DNA from: Anaerolineaceae bacterium
GTDB lineage: Bacteria; Chloroflexota; Anaerolineae; Anaerolineales; Villigracilaceae
Length of the DNA stretch: 64,000 nt
Assembly (NCBI GenBank): GCA_009772985.1
Contig: WOUS01000003.1
Span: forward strand, 186,001-250,000
Reading direction: 5' to 3'
This document shows, piece after piece, positions 17,286 to 25,818 of this stretch (position 1 is its first letter; each line of letters begins with the position of its first letter). A program made the position numbers and the translations under genes. Below the pieces are notes generated by a model. The model searched no databases. It worked only from the letters and a program-made list of their open reading frames with translations, and was not told where the DNA came from.

Positions 17286-19397
17286 CTACGGCACGAAAAA
17301 GATCCAGAATTCGTTGCCCGGCATTTTGGAGGTATACAATCCGGTTGAACCGTTCGGATAGAGTTGCTTCAACAGGTCGAGCGTGGCCTGGTCGTTGGCA
17401 TTCGGGTCGGATACATTCGCCTTGACGATGAACAGTTTCGGCCCCGGCACGGTCAGCGTGCTGGACAGGTCGGCGCGCCACATGGCGAAGTCGCGGTTCG
17501 GGATGCCCGCCCAAACGCCCGGCAGGCGCGTGTCCACCCAGTACGGGAACGGCACGATCCAGACCGAATCGGTCGTTCCATAAGTCTGGCCGAACTGCTC
17601 GATGACCGCGCCCATCTCGGATGAATTCCACGAGGCGGCGCGGTACTGCCCGTCGTACTGGCGGAAGACGAGATCGTAGTTCTGTGCGGCAGACGCGAAC
17701 AGCAGGAAGCCGGTCACCAGCCAGAGCGTCGCGGTCCCGCCGCGGCGGGCCATTCTGGACCGTAATCCTGTCAGCAAACCGTCCAGCGCCAGCGCGACGA
17801 CGAGGAAGACCGGCACCATCGCGCCCGCGGCCCGGTTCAGCGCCGGGTTCTCGTTGGGGAACGCGATGGAAAGGCTGGAGGGGAGTTGCAGGATCGGGAT
17901 GGACAGGAGCAGGAACAGGTCCAGCCAGTGGCGGGAGCGGAGGTAGCGCGCCAGCAGCAGGACGAGTCCGAGCACGAACAGCGCGGCCGACACCACGTCC
18001 AGCGCGGGGCGGTGCGTCACCGAATGGACCCAGATCTCGCCGTTGTCCCAGTTGAACATGCGCGCCGCGTTCCAGAAATTGCCGAGCAAAATTTTCCACC
18101 ACGCGTCGGGCAGCGGCTGTTCGAGGCTCCCGAGGCGGGTGAAGGCCCGGTACGAGAACGTGCCGGGATTTTCGAGCGAGTAGCGCAGGAGCGGCAGGAA
18201 TACGATGACCGCCGCCAGCGCCAGCACCGTCAGCCAGATGACCGCCTGCGAGCGGCCCGCCTTCGACCGGCAGTGGAGCAGATAGAGGCCGACGGCCACC
18301 GCCACCAGGATCGGCACGATGCGGAACGGGCTGTAGCCGTGCAGGCCGAGGCCGAGGAACAGGCCGGAGAGGATGAAGTCGTTGCGGTTCTGCGTGCGCA
18401 GGCCGCGGATGAGGTAGAAAAGGGTTGGCGCAACGAACAGCGGATAGAGCGGGAAGCGCAGGCCGACGCGGGCGATGACGTTCGGCCAGTAAGCGATGCC
18501 CATCAACAGCACCGCCAGCAGGCCGACGCGTTTCCCGCCGACTTCCTTGCCGAGCAAATACATGTACGGAAGGGTCGCCAGTCCGCACAACACCGTCCCA
18601 AGTTTCAGGCTGAGGAACGACAGCCCGGTTCCGAACAGCCAGGCCACGGCCACCGTCAGGTACATCTGGAGTCCCTCCCGCCCGGTGTTGCGCGTGAAGA
18701 AGATGCTCGTCTGCCCCTGCGTAATTTCGTATACGTCGAGGATCTTTTCGGCGTGGTCGCTGAACGGTTCGGCGGGAGTCTGGTTGATGTGGTAGACGCG
18801 GAAGAAAACGACCAGCGCGGTCACGGCCAGCGCGAGCAGGGTCCAGCCGGTGATGCGGATGTTCCACTCGCGGCGCGCCAGCCGCTCCCGGAGCATTTTC
18901 CACCACGCAGACAGGCTGTTCTGCGGAAGCCACAACGCCCAGACGTAGCACGCAACCGCCGCCAGCCAGAGCGTCACGTTGAGCGGCGTGAACCGGTTGG
19001 CGCCCAGCAGGAGGAACGCGGCCAGCGTCAGCACGAGGGCGAGCGCCATCGGCAGGCGGCGGAAGGTCAGCGGGTCGGCGCGGGGCTCGGATTCGGGCGG
19101 GGCGGCCAGCGTCCACTCGCCGCGCAGATAGGCCCAGACCAGCATCCCGGCCGCGGCCGCGTAGAACGCGATGCCCGTCCACCCGGCGCGTGTCGCCGGC
19201 TCGAAGAGACGCTGTCCGAGCAACGCCAGCGCCAGCGCCAGCAGCACGCGCCACGGCCAGGCCGCGGCGGGACCCGGCTGCGGCTCCCCCTCCGGCGCGG
19301 GAGCGGCTGGCTGCGCGGCGGGAATCTCGATTGTGTCGCCGCGCTTCCAAAATTTCAATTTTGATTTCAGATAATCAAGGACACTGGGTTCTTCCAT
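17286..19397 (-). CDS. PMT/GT39-like membrane glycosyltransferase
   Basis: A 703-aa membrane protein: cytoplasmic Pro/Ala-rich N-terminus (1-45), several helices, then the first conserved loop with HINQTPAEPFSDHAEK (acidic pair) and RNTGREGLQMY, further helices to about 545, and a C-terminal extracytoplasmic domain (IVPFPYWVDTRLPG). This layout fits GT-C enzymes that transfer sugars from dolichol/undecaprenyl-type donors. A TGGAG site precedes the ATG. It is the first of three envelope-glycosylation genes running leftwards. Substrate unknown. Confidence 0.82.
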   Translation of the reverse strand: MEEPSVLDYLKSKLKFWKRGDTIEIPAAQPAAPAPEGEPQPGPAAAWPWRVLLALALALLGQRLFEPATRAGWTGIAFYAAAAGMLVWAYLRGEWTLAAPPESEPRADPLTFRRLPMALALVLTLAAFLLLGANRFTPLNVTLWLAAVACYVWALWLPQNSLSAWWKMLRERLARREWNIRITGWTLLALAVTALVVFFRVYHINQTPAEPFSDHAEKILDVYEITQGQTSIFFTRNTGREGLQMYLTVAVAWLFGTGLSFLSLKLGTVLCGLATLPYMYLLGKEVGGKRVGLLAVLLMGIAYWPNVIARVGLRFPLYPLFVAPTLFYLIRGLRTQNRNDFILSGLFLGLGLHGYSPFRIVPILVAVAVGLYLLHCRSKAGRSQAVIWLTVLALAAVIVFLPLLRYSLENPGTFSYRAFTRLGSLEQPLPDAWWKILLGNFWNAARMFNWDNGEIWVHSVTHRPALDVVSAALFVLGLVLLLARYLRSRHWLDLFLLLSIPILQLPSSLSIAFPNENPALNRAAGAMVPVFLVVALALDGLLTGLRSRMARRGGTATLWLVTGFLLFASAAQNYDLVFRQYDGQYRAASWNSSEMGAVIEQFGQTYGTTDSVWIVPFPYWVDTRLPGVWAGIPNRDFAMWRADLSSTLTVPGPKLFIVKANVSDPNANDQATLDLLKQLYPNGSTGLYTSKMPGNEFWIFFVP

Positions 19398-19403
19398 GAA
19401 TCT

Positions 19404-19456
19404 CCAGGTTTACAAGTTGGCAAGTTTGAAGGTTGGCAGGTTGCAGGTTAGCAGGT
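19404..19456. repeat. Tandem GGTTTGAA/GGTTGCA tract
   Basis: Units GTTGGCA/AGTTTGAA/GGTTGGCA/GGTTGCA/GGTTAGCA of 7-8 bases fill the gap between the PMT-like gene and the methyltransferase. It uses the same word as the in-frame repeat at 15737-15828. Confidence 0.75.
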
Positions 19457-20182
19457 TTACCGGTTCTTGAGGGCTTTGCGGGCAATAACGATTATGCTTT
19501 CGCCCCATTTTAGCGGCAAAAAGGGGAATCCGGTAATGGCCTGGAAGCCGCCCGGCGCGCCGAAAAACAACTTCTGGATGGATTTTGGCACAAACTTGAT
19601 ATAAGGCACATCCCAAAAACCGTCGGCGAAGGCGCGCCGGACCGTGAACCTGTTCGCGCGGATCAACGCCAGCCACTCCTCCGGCGGCTTGAGCGAGATG
19701 TGCGTCGGGTCCTGGTAGCCGATCCAGCGCTCGCCCTTCCACGGCTTGAGCAGGGACGAAAGGTTCGGGGTGGCCAGGATCAGGGTCCCGCCGGGGGCGG
19801 TGACGCGCCCAATCTCGGCGATGGCACGCTCCGGGTGCGGGAGATGTTCCACCACATGCTTGATGATGACCACGCCGAAGGTCCCTTCGGCGAACGGGAG
19901 GCCCTCAGCGCTGGATGCAACGTGCAACGTGGAACTTGCAACCTGTAACGATTCTTTCAGCGCCCAATGATTGACATCCGCTGCGACGGTCTGGAACGAG
20001 TCTTCCAACTGCCCGGCGAGATGTCCCAGCCCGGAGCCGATCTCCAGCAGGCGCGTCCCGCGCGGTCCGCAGCGCCGCGCCAGGATGGCGTAAAAACGGT
20101 TCGACCACCAGTACTGGCTGTACCTGGCGAATGAAACGTCTTCGTAAGTGTGGGTGGAAAAATATTTTTCGTCGAAGGGCAT
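19457..20182 (-). CDS. Class I SAM-dependent methyltransferase
   Basis: A 241-aa soluble methyltransferase of the Methyltransf_11/23 type. Motif I is LLEIGSGLGHLA, motif II region TVAADVNHWAL, motif post-I/II GVVIIKHVVEHL, and motif III APGGTLILATPN. Acceptor unknown; the neighbourhood of glycosyltransferases suggests sugar or lipid-linked glycan methylation. A heptamer repeat (CAACGTG/CAACGTG/GAACTTG/CAACCTG) is read in frame as LQVASSTLHVASS at about 19912-19953, between motifs I and II. No Shine-Dalgarno is obvious. Confidence 0.88.
   Translation of the reverse strand: MPFDEKYFSTHTYEDVSFARYSQYWWSNRFYAILARRCGPRGTRLLEIGSGLGHLAGQLEDSFQTVAADVNHWALKESLQVASSTLHVASSAEGLPFAEGTFGVVIIKHVVEHLPHPERAIAEIGRVTAPGGTLILATPNLSSLLKPWKGERWIGYQDPTHISLKPPEEWLALIRANRFTVRRAFADGFWDVPYIKFVPKSIQKLFFGAPGGFQAITGFPFLPLKWGESIIVIARKALKNR
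19912..19953. repeat. In-frame heptamer tract in the methyltransferase gene
   Basis: Period-7 words ATGCAAC/GTGCAAC/GTGGAAC/TTGCAAC/CTGTAAC, translated as LQVASSTLHVASS. It would lengthen a loop of the Rossmann-like domain. Confidence 0.7.
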
Positions 20183-20233
20183 GAAAAAAAACCAAAAACA
20201 AAAAGCAAAAGGTTTTGTTTTTTGCCTTTTGTT
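20183..20233. repeat. Inverted A-rich repeat between methyltransferase genes
   Basis: ACCAAAAACAAAAAGCAAAA followed by TTTTGTTTTTTGCCTTTTGT forms an imperfect hairpin made of 6-8-base words. It sits exactly between the two methyltransferase genes. Confidence 0.7.
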
Positions 20234-20995
20234 TTACTTTCTCCGGGCAATATAAAACGTAAATGTGCCGTCATCCGCAGGCTCAGTGGAAGCATATTTC
20301 CGCACAAATCGTTCTGTCAGCCAGAGATTCCACTTCGCCGGAGCGATGATCCATTTGCCGGTGAGTTTCTTCGCCGCCAGCGACGGCAGGCCGAAGTAGT
20401 GGCCCCATTCTAACACGCGCATCGCGGACGGCGAAAAGTAATGCCACCAGCGCTCCAGCCGGAAGCCGGCCTGCTCCAGCCGCTTCTCCCAGACCTGCGG
20501 GCCGTCGGCGTGCGAGACGCGCGAGATGCGCCGGAACCATTCGGTGTAGCCCTTCCCCAGCACGCGCGAAATGGACAGTTCAGACAGGTAGCGTTCGTTC
20601 GGCACGCAAAAGACGAACGGCGCGCCGGACTTGAGGACGCGCGCCACGTCGGCCAGCACCGCCTCCACGTGCGGGATATGCTCCAGCACCGAGTTGCTGA
20701 AGGCCGAGGCGAAGCGCCCGTCCGCGAACGGGGCGGAGGCCGCGTCCGCCTGGACGAGCAGGTTGTAGGTCCCGCGCCGCCCGGCCTCATGGATGGGGCC
20801 GTGCCAGGGGTCGAGGCCCACGTCAATTTTGCGTTCGAACGTCAGCGAAGCAAAATGCCCGTCGCCGCAGCCCACGTCGAGGGTCGGGGCGGGCAGGTCG
20901 AAGGTCTGGTAATAGGACGCTTCCACGCCGCGCACGAGGGCGCGGAAGTAGGGCAGGTCACGCAAGTGGAGGTAGAGGTAATCTTTTTCAGGCAT
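20234..20995 (-). CDS. Class I SAM-dependent methyltransferase
   Basis: A 253-aa methyltransferase with motif I LDVGCGDGHFASL, an acidic residue ending motif II (IDVGLDPW), FSNSVLEHIPHVEAVLADVARVL typical of Methyltransf_11, and a C-terminal variable region. It runs into the neighbouring methyltransferase gene and belongs to the same envelope/sugar cluster by position. The start ATG at 20995 has little leader, so it may be nearly leaderless. Acceptor unknown. Confidence 0.87.
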   Translation of the reverse strand: MPEKDYLYLHLRDLPYFRALVRGVEASYYQTFDLPAPTLDVGCGDGHFASLTFERKIDVGLDPWHGPIHEAGRRGTYNLLVQADAASAPFADGRFASAFSNSVLEHIPHVEAVLADVARVLKSGAPFVFCVPNERYLSELSISRVLGKGYTEWFRRISRVSHADGPQVWEKRLEQAGFRLERWWHYFSPSAMRVLEWGHYFGLPSLAAKKLTGKWIIAPAKWNLWLTERFVRKYASTEPADDGTFTFYIARRK

Positions 20996-21046
20996 GATAT
21001 AATGATAGCGCTTTCATAAAAAATGATAGCAGTTTGGAGTATTCCG

Positions 21047-21340
21047 ATGAAACGGATGATGATTCAACTGACCGAAGAGCAAATCAAAGCGCTGAAAGAA
21101 CTGGCACAGGCGAGGAAAACGTCCGTTGCCAGGCTGGTGCGCGAGTCGGTGGCGCAGTATGTGGTGGTGACGAACAAAGATGCTGACCGGGAGGAGAAAC
21201 GCCGGAGGGCGCTGGAATTCATTCGCAAAATCAAGAGCGGCGAAATCCAATCCTGCGACATCGAAGGAAAGACCGATGTCGCTAGAAATCATGACAAGTA
21301 CCTGACGGAGATTTACGGCACATGGAAAAAGTCTTCGTAG
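21047..21340 (+). CDS. Ribbon-helix-helix antitoxin (VapB-like)
   Basis: A 97-aa protein starting MKRMMIQLTEEQIKALKELA, the beta-strand and first helix of a CopG/RHH DNA-binding fold, with SVARLVRESVAQYV as the second helix. The charged C-terminal part probably wraps the toxin. I chose the ATG at 21047 because GGAG lies seven bases upstream. It overlaps the PIN toxin gene by 19 bases, the usual antitoxin-first order; such antitoxins repress their own operon. Confidence 0.85.
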   Translation: MKRMMIQLTEEQIKALKELAQARKTSVARLVRESVAQYVVVTNKDADREEKRRRALEFIRKIKSGEIQSCDIEGKTDVARNHDKYLTEIYGTWKKSS

Positions 21341-21723
21341 ATACCTCCGCGCTTTATGCTCTGGTGAGCACGCGGGACGATGACCATGAACGAGCCGTTA
21401 CATTGTGGGACAGCCTTGCCCAATCGTATCGTCCTCTTATCACAAACAACTATGCCCTTGCAGAGTGTTTTGCTCTCGTGCAAAACCGGCTGGGTTTGGA
21501 TTTTGTGCGGTATCTCCAATACGAGGTTGTTCCTTCTCTCGAAATTGCCTGGATTGACGAAGAGCAGCACGAGGCCGCCATCAACCACGTTCTCTCCGCC
21601 AACCGCCGCAATCTGAGTCTGGTAGATTGTGCATCTTTCGAAACCATGCACGCGATGGAAATTGATACTGTCTTTACCTTCGATGAGCATTTCCGCGAGC
21701 AGGGGTTCAACGTAATCCCGTAA
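21322..21723 (+). CDS. PIN-domain toxin (VapC-like)
   Basis: A 133-aa PIN-domain ribonuclease with the acidic active-site motifs VDTSALYAL (Asp7), a central Glu in NYALAECFAL, and LVDCASFE/FTFDEHF near the C-terminus. VapC toxins cut tRNA or rRNA when the antitoxin is degraded. It overlaps the RHH antitoxin gene by 19 bases. The 3' end coincides with a palindromic terminator shared with the convergent glycosyltransferase gene. Confidence 0.9.
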   Translation: MEKVFVDTSALYALVSTRDDDHERAVTLWDSLAQSYRPLITNNYALAECFALVQNRLGLDFVRYLQYEVVPSLEIAWIDEEQHEAAINHVLSANRRNLSLVDCASFETMHAMEIDTVFTFDEHFREQGFNVIP

Positions 21724-21746
21724 GACGAGATATTATCTCGTCTTAC
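21720..21746. terminator. Bidirectional palindromic terminator
   Basis: Perfect palindrome GTAAGACGAGATA, one central base, then TATCTCGTCTTAC. It contains the stop of the PIN toxin gene and reaches into the 3' end of the convergent GT4 gene, so it can end transcription from both sides. Confidence 0.7.
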
Positions 21747-22893
21747 TCAATTCCTCGAACAACTGCTCGTATTCCTGCGCCACGGTATCCGGGTCGTAGA
21801 GTTTTGCCAGCGCCGCTGTATCGCAGCGGTATTTTTCTTTTTCGGCGAAAATCTCCAGCAACGCCTCCGCCAACGCGGACGGGTCGCCGATGGGGACAAC
21901 TTTCCCCATTTCGTGCATCTGCACCGGGCGCCGCACTCCCGGCAAAGCCGACGCCACGCACGGGACGTTGTTCATCATCGCTTCCACTTGCACCAGCCCG
22001 AAGGCCTCGGTCGAGTTGAGCGACGGGACCACGAGCGCGTCCAGGTTGGGATAGAAGGCGGTCATCTGTTGGGGATCGAGCACGCCCAGGAACGTCCATT
22101 GACCGCTGGCCTGGTAGGCGCGGATGCGCGGCGTCAGCCGTTCGGCGTAGGCCTGTTCGCTCAAAACATTTTCGAATTGACCGGCAAACAGCACCTGGGC
22201 TTTGGGATATTTTTCCAGCACCTTCGGCAGCGCGTCGAGCAGCACCTCCACGCCTTTCTCCGCGGCAAAGCGCGCCGCCATACCGATAACCGGACGCAGG
22301 CCGCGGGTCCGGTGCGCAGCGGCAAACTCGTCCGCCGCGCCAAGGACGGGGGCCGGGAGTTCCACCGGCGGCAGGAAGGCGGTCAGTTTGTGCTTGTAGC
22401 GGGAAAGGTAGGGTGAGTTGTCGGCGTAGTCGCGGGTGTAGGTCACGATGTGATCCGACAGGACGCCCGCCAGGTTGTTCTGGAAATGCACCACCGCGTT
22501 GACGAGGCGGTTGAACAGGCCGGGCGGCATGTCGAGGTCGCAGTGATAGGTCAGCACGGCGGGCTTGCCGAAGAGGCGGGCGCGCAAGGCCACGCCGGGC
22601 GCGTCGAACTGCGGCAGGTGCATCTGCACCACATCGTGCTGCCAGACCAGTTTCGTGGCGACCAGGCCGAAGGTCGGGGCGAGCACGCCCTTGCTGACGC
22701 GCAGCGCCACCGGGACACGGATGACTTTTACGCCATCCATCATTTCTTCGCGCGGCAGGGACTTGTCGTACTGCGTGGTCATGACCGTGACCTGGTGCCC
22801 GCGTTTTACAAACGCGCGCGCCAGCCGTTCGGCATAAATGGTCAGCCCGGATGTGTGAGGGCGGTAGTAAGTGAGGACAGTGAGGATACGCAT
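21733..22893 (-). CDS. Family 4 glycosyltransferase
   Basis: A 386-aa GT-B fold enzyme. The N-terminal domain begins MRILTVLTYYRPHTSGLTIY with the glycine-rich acceptor loop. The C-terminal donor domain has GMAARFAAEKGVEVLLDAL, LFAGQFENV and the E-x7-E motif region TEAFGLVQVEAMMNNVPCVAS. Such enzymes transfer nucleotide-sugar-derived residues in cell-surface glycan or glycolipid synthesis on the cytosolic face. It is 23 bases from the upstream CDF gene, suggesting co-transcription, though the functions differ. Confidence 0.93.
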   Translation of the reverse strand: MRILTVLTYYRPHTSGLTIYAERLARAFVKRGHQVTVMTTQYDKSLPREEMMDGVKVIRVPVALRVSKGVLAPTFGLVATKLVWQHDVVQMHLPQFDAPGVALRARLFGKPAVLTYHCDLDMPPGLFNRLVNAVVHFQNNLAGVLSDHIVTYTRDYADNSPYLSRYKHKLTAFLPPVELPAPVLGAADEFAAAHRTRGLRPVIGMAARFAAEKGVEVLLDALPKVLEKYPKAQVLFAGQFENVLSEQAYAERLTPRIRAYQASGQWTFLGVLDPQQMTAFYPNLDALVVPSLNSTEAFGLVQVEAMMNNVPCVASALPGVRRPVQMHEMGKVVPIGDPSALAEALLEIFAEKEKYRCDTAALAKLYDPDTVAQEYEQLFEELSKTR

Positions 22894-22916
22894 GTTAGAA
22901 CTTTCGTACTTTGGTT

Positions 22917-23837
22917 TTAGTGGGGATGATTGGCATTGATGTCACAATACAGGTCGGCCGGAACGCAGTCCTCGCACTCCAATTGCAGCGTGGCGTGCCG
23001 GACCTGGAACCTGTCCGCCAAAAGTTGGGCGATGGAGGCCTGGATGCGCGCCCCCGCGCGGAGGGTCACATCGTCGGTCACGACATGCGCCGAGAGCGTC
23101 CGTACGGAATGGGTCACGCTCCAGACGTGCAGGTCGTGGACGCCGCGCACGCCCTCGACCGTCAGCAGGTCGGCCACCAGCCGGTCCACGTCAATGTCGG
23201 CGGGTGTGGACTCCATCAGGATGTCCAGCGACTCGCGCAGGATGCCCCACGCGTTCCACAGGATGAGAAAACCGATCAGCACGCTGACCAGCGGGTCGAG
23301 CCAATTCCAGTCCGTGAAGCGGATGACGACTCCCGCAATGACCGCCCCGACCGTGGACAGCACGTCGCCCATCAGGTGCAGGAACGCCGACCGGAGATTC
23401 AGGTCGTGCTCGGCCCCGCGTCGGACGAGCAGCGCCGTGACCAGGTTGACCGCCACCGCGGCCAGCCCGACCCAGATAAGCACATCCGCTTGCACTTCGG
23501 GAGGATTGACGAAACGTTTGTACGCTTCATAAAAAATGCCGAGGGCGATGACCGCCAGCGTGGTCGAGTTGACCAGCGCCACCAAAATCCCGGCACGGTG
23601 GTAGCCGTAGGTCTTGCCGGAATGCGCCGGTTTGTTCGCCACCCACAGCGCCCATCCGGTCAGCGCCAGCGCCAGCACGTCGGTGATATTGTGCGCCGCG
23701 TCGGTCAGCAGGGCGAGGGAATTGGCAAAAATCCCGGCGAGGACTTCGACGACGACAAACGCCAGCGTGATGCCCAGCGAGAGCGCCAGCCGGCGGGTGG
23801 TGGAACGGGCAAGGTTGGGGATGTGTTCGTGTGCCAT
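22917..23837 (-). CDS. Cation diffusion facilitator (CzcD/ZitB-like metal exporter)
   Basis: A 306-aa CDF transporter with six membrane helices. The metal site A residues are in LLTDAAHNITDVLAL (helix 2) and FLHLMGDVLSTVGAV (helix 5). The C-terminal cytosolic domain has HDLHVWSVTHSVRTLSAHV, the usual dimerising metallochaperone-like fold. The extreme C-terminus CEDCVPADLYCDINANHPH adds three Cys and one His that could bind metal. It probably exports Zn(II) or related cations in exchange for protons. Confidence 0.93.
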   Translation of the reverse strand: MAHEHIPNLARSTTRRLALSLGITLAFVVVEVLAGIFANSLALLTDAAHNITDVLALALTGWALWVANKPAHSGKTYGYHRAGILVALVNSTTLAVIALGIFYEAYKRFVNPPEVQADVLIWVGLAAVAVNLVTALLVRRGAEHDLNLRSAFLHLMGDVLSTVGAVIAGVVIRFTDWNWLDPLVSVLIGFLILWNAWGILRESLDILMESTPADIDVDRLVADLLTVEGVRGVHDLHVWSVTHSVRTLSAHVVTDDVTLRAGARIQASIAQLLADRFQVRHATLQLECEDCVPADLYCDINANHPH

Positions 23838-23877
23838 AGGTCAGGACTGCCAGATTATAACCCACCAACAGAAAACA

Positions 23878-23904
23878 GACTCGGCGAGGTATCCATGCCG
23901 AGTC
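23878..23904 (-). terminator. Terminator hairpin after the A+T-rich orphan gene
   Basis: Stem GACTCGGC (23878-23885) with GCCGAGTC (23897-23904) and an 11-base loop. On the minus strand it is followed by TGTTTTCTGTT. Confidence 0.6.
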
Positions 23905-23954
23905 GTCAAATAAAATTCACCGCACTTGGAGTTCTCTGGCAACGGTGAAAACTG

Positions 23955-24620
23955 TTAGTCAAAGGTTTTATCGCCCGGTAAAGTCTTTTCAAGTCTAAAA
24001 TCTTGGCGAACAACATCATTAATCAACCTAAAAATACTAGAGCATCTCTCACCAGCGGAGACCACAGACACTTTCACAAGATAGCGTCCGCTCGGAAGCT
24101 GCCAATTCGGATGACGCCAAATAGGAGTAGAAAAATAATTCTCATTACTCCATCCATAACAATCCTCATCGTTATCAAATTTGGCCGCAACATCAAGACG
24201 TTCTGATTCACCTGGATATACATCCATCCTTGCTTGGAGCGAAAACCTTGCTGGGTCAACAATAATAACATGTTGATTTCCAATACTTACTCGCGTTGGT
24301 ACAGGTTCGGGGGAACCGCTCCACCTGACCGACATCGCTCTGCCAAATACGTTTTGACCATCTAGGTGATAAAACGTAATAGTTCCATGACATTGTAATG
24401 CCGCGTTTCTCTGCATCCATCGAGCTATACGAGGCAATGGCTTATTTATAAGTTCCAGACCTAGAAAGCGCACATCTCTAGCTGGGTGATTTTGATATGC
24501 CCGGTCAGATGGTGAGGCAATTTGTAACTTCAGTTTAGGTTTACGAAGATTCTCAACCCAAATAGTTATGAGAATCGCCACGACTGCACCCAATATGACC
24601 TCAAATAACGTTGTGCCCAT
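23955..24620 (-). CDS. Hypothetical membrane-anchored protein, A+T-rich
   Basis: 221 aa. One N-terminal membrane helix (LFEVILGAVVAILITIWV) is followed by a beta-rich soluble domain with no motif I recognise. A strong AGGAGG site precedes the ATG at 24620, 14 bases after the epimerase stop, so it may be the last gene of that operon. Its base composition is visibly more A+T-rich than both neighbours, a sign of recent acquisition. The fold resembles membrane-tethered sensors in accessory regions, but no function can be assigned. Confidence 0.75.
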   Translation of the reverse strand: MGTTLFEVILGAVVAILITIWVENLRKPKLKLQIASPSDRAYQNHPARDVRFLGLELINKPLPRIARWMQRNAALQCHGTITFYHLDGQNVFGRAMSVRWSGSPEPVPTRVSIGNQHVIIVDPARFSLQARMDVYPGESERLDVAAKFDNDEDCYGWSNENYFSTPIWRHPNWQLPSGRYLVKVSVVSAGERCSSIFRLINDVVRQDFRLEKTLPGDKTFD

Positions 24621-24634
24621 TTCAACCTCCTTCT

Positions 24635-25660
24635 CTAGAACAACTCCTTATTTTCTCTCACCCACTCGAACAGCCTCCCCACCCCCGCATCCACGCCGAT
24701 CTTCGGCTTCCAGCCCAGTTCCCGCTCCGCCTTGCGGATGTCGGCCACGAAGACCTTCTGATCGCCGGGACGCCAGTCGCCGCGCGCCACCGGGACGGAT
24801 TTGCCAAGCAGTTTCTCCAGCAGCGGCCCGAACTCGGTCCAGATGGACATCGTGTTCTCCGGCCCGCCGCCGAGATTGTAGACCTGTCCTGCCACTTTGT
24901 CTATCCGCGCAATGGCAGCATCGTATGCGTTCAGCAAGTCGTCCACGTGGAGCACGTCGCGGATCTGCTTGCCGTCGCCATAAATCGTCAGCGGGCAGCC
25001 GGTGACCGCGGCGATGACCATCCACGCCACCCAACCCTGGTCCTCCACGCCGAACTGGCGCGGGCCGTAGATGCAGGACTGACGGAGGACAACGGACCGC
25101 AGGCCGTAAATTCTTGCATAGTCGCGGACGTATTGATCGCCAGCGCCTTTGCTGCACCCGTAGGGCGAGTGGAAATCGAGCGGCTGGGTTTCGGGGCAGC
25201 CCAGCGGCAGGTCCGCGTAGCGCCAGCGTGCCGCGTCCTCCACCACCGGCACATCCTCCATCCCGCCGTAAACCTTGTTCGTGGAGGCATACAGGATGAC
25301 CGGCTTGCGCTCGTTGAGCCGCGCCGCTTCCAGCACGTTGAACGTTCCATTGGCATTAATCTCGAAATCTTCCCGTGGATGGGTAACGGATGTCGTGACC
25401 GCCACCTGTCCCGCCAGGTGGACGATGACGTCCGCCTCGCGCGTGGAGGCGGTCAACAGGCCCGCGTCGCGCACGTCCCCGACGATGAGCCGGACCGCCG
25501 TTTCGCCGAACTTTTCCTGCAGCCAGGCCAGGTTGCGCGGCGCGCCGGCGCGGCTGAGATTGTCGTAGATGGTGACCTTCTCGCCGCGTTCCAGAAGGCG
25601 GCTGACGTAGTTCGAGCCGATGAACCCGGCTCCGCCGGTGATGAAATATTTTTTTGACAT
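24635..25660 (-). CDS. NAD-dependent nucleotide-sugar epimerase/dehydratase
   Basis: A 341-aa extended short-chain dehydrogenase. The NAD motif is TGGAGFIGSNYVSRLL at the N-terminus. The active-site region STNKVYGG and the YGCSKGAGDQY tract supply the catalytic Ser/Thr, Tyr and Lys. The overall pattern (IYDNLSRAGAPRNLAWL, NLGGGPENTMSIWTEF) is closest to CDP-paratose/tyvelose 2-epimerases among family members I know. The ATG at 25660 with GAGGAG upstream is preferred over a longer reading. It would supply an activated sugar for the surface-glycan genes nearby. Confidence 0.88.
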   Translation of the reverse strand: MSKKYFITGGAGFIGSNYVSRLLERGEKVTIYDNLSRAGAPRNLAWLQEKFGETAVRLIVGDVRDAGLLTASTREADVIVHLAGQVAVTTSVTHPREDFEINANGTFNVLEAARLNERKPVILYASTNKVYGGMEDVPVVEDAARWRYADLPLGCPETQPLDFHSPYGCSKGAGDQYVRDYARIYGLRSVVLRQSCIYGPRQFGVEDQGWVAWMVIAAVTGCPLTIYGDGKQIRDVLHVDDLLNAYDAAIARIDKVAGQVYNLGGGPENTMSIWTEFGPLLEKLLGKSVPVARGDWRPGDQKVFVADIRKAERELGWKPKIGVDAGVGRLFEWVRENKELF

Positions 25661-25765
25661 ACGCAACTCCTCGGGCGCTCCTCCCCAAAGAACGGGGACG
25701 ATGTCGCAAAGATACAAAGCCAGTATCATAACTCAGGTTATTTTAACCGTTCCTGCCATTAAGTG

Positions 25766-25799
25766 CAAAAAAAGGACGCCGTGCGGCATCCTTTTTTTT
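25766..25799 (-). terminator. Rho-independent terminator of cydAB
   Basis: Stem GGACGCCG/CGGCATCC (one mismatch) flanked by seven A on one side and eight T on the other. On the minus strand it directly follows the cydB stop. Confidence 0.85.
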
Positions 25800-25818
25800 C
25801 TTGATCAAACTTGGGTTT

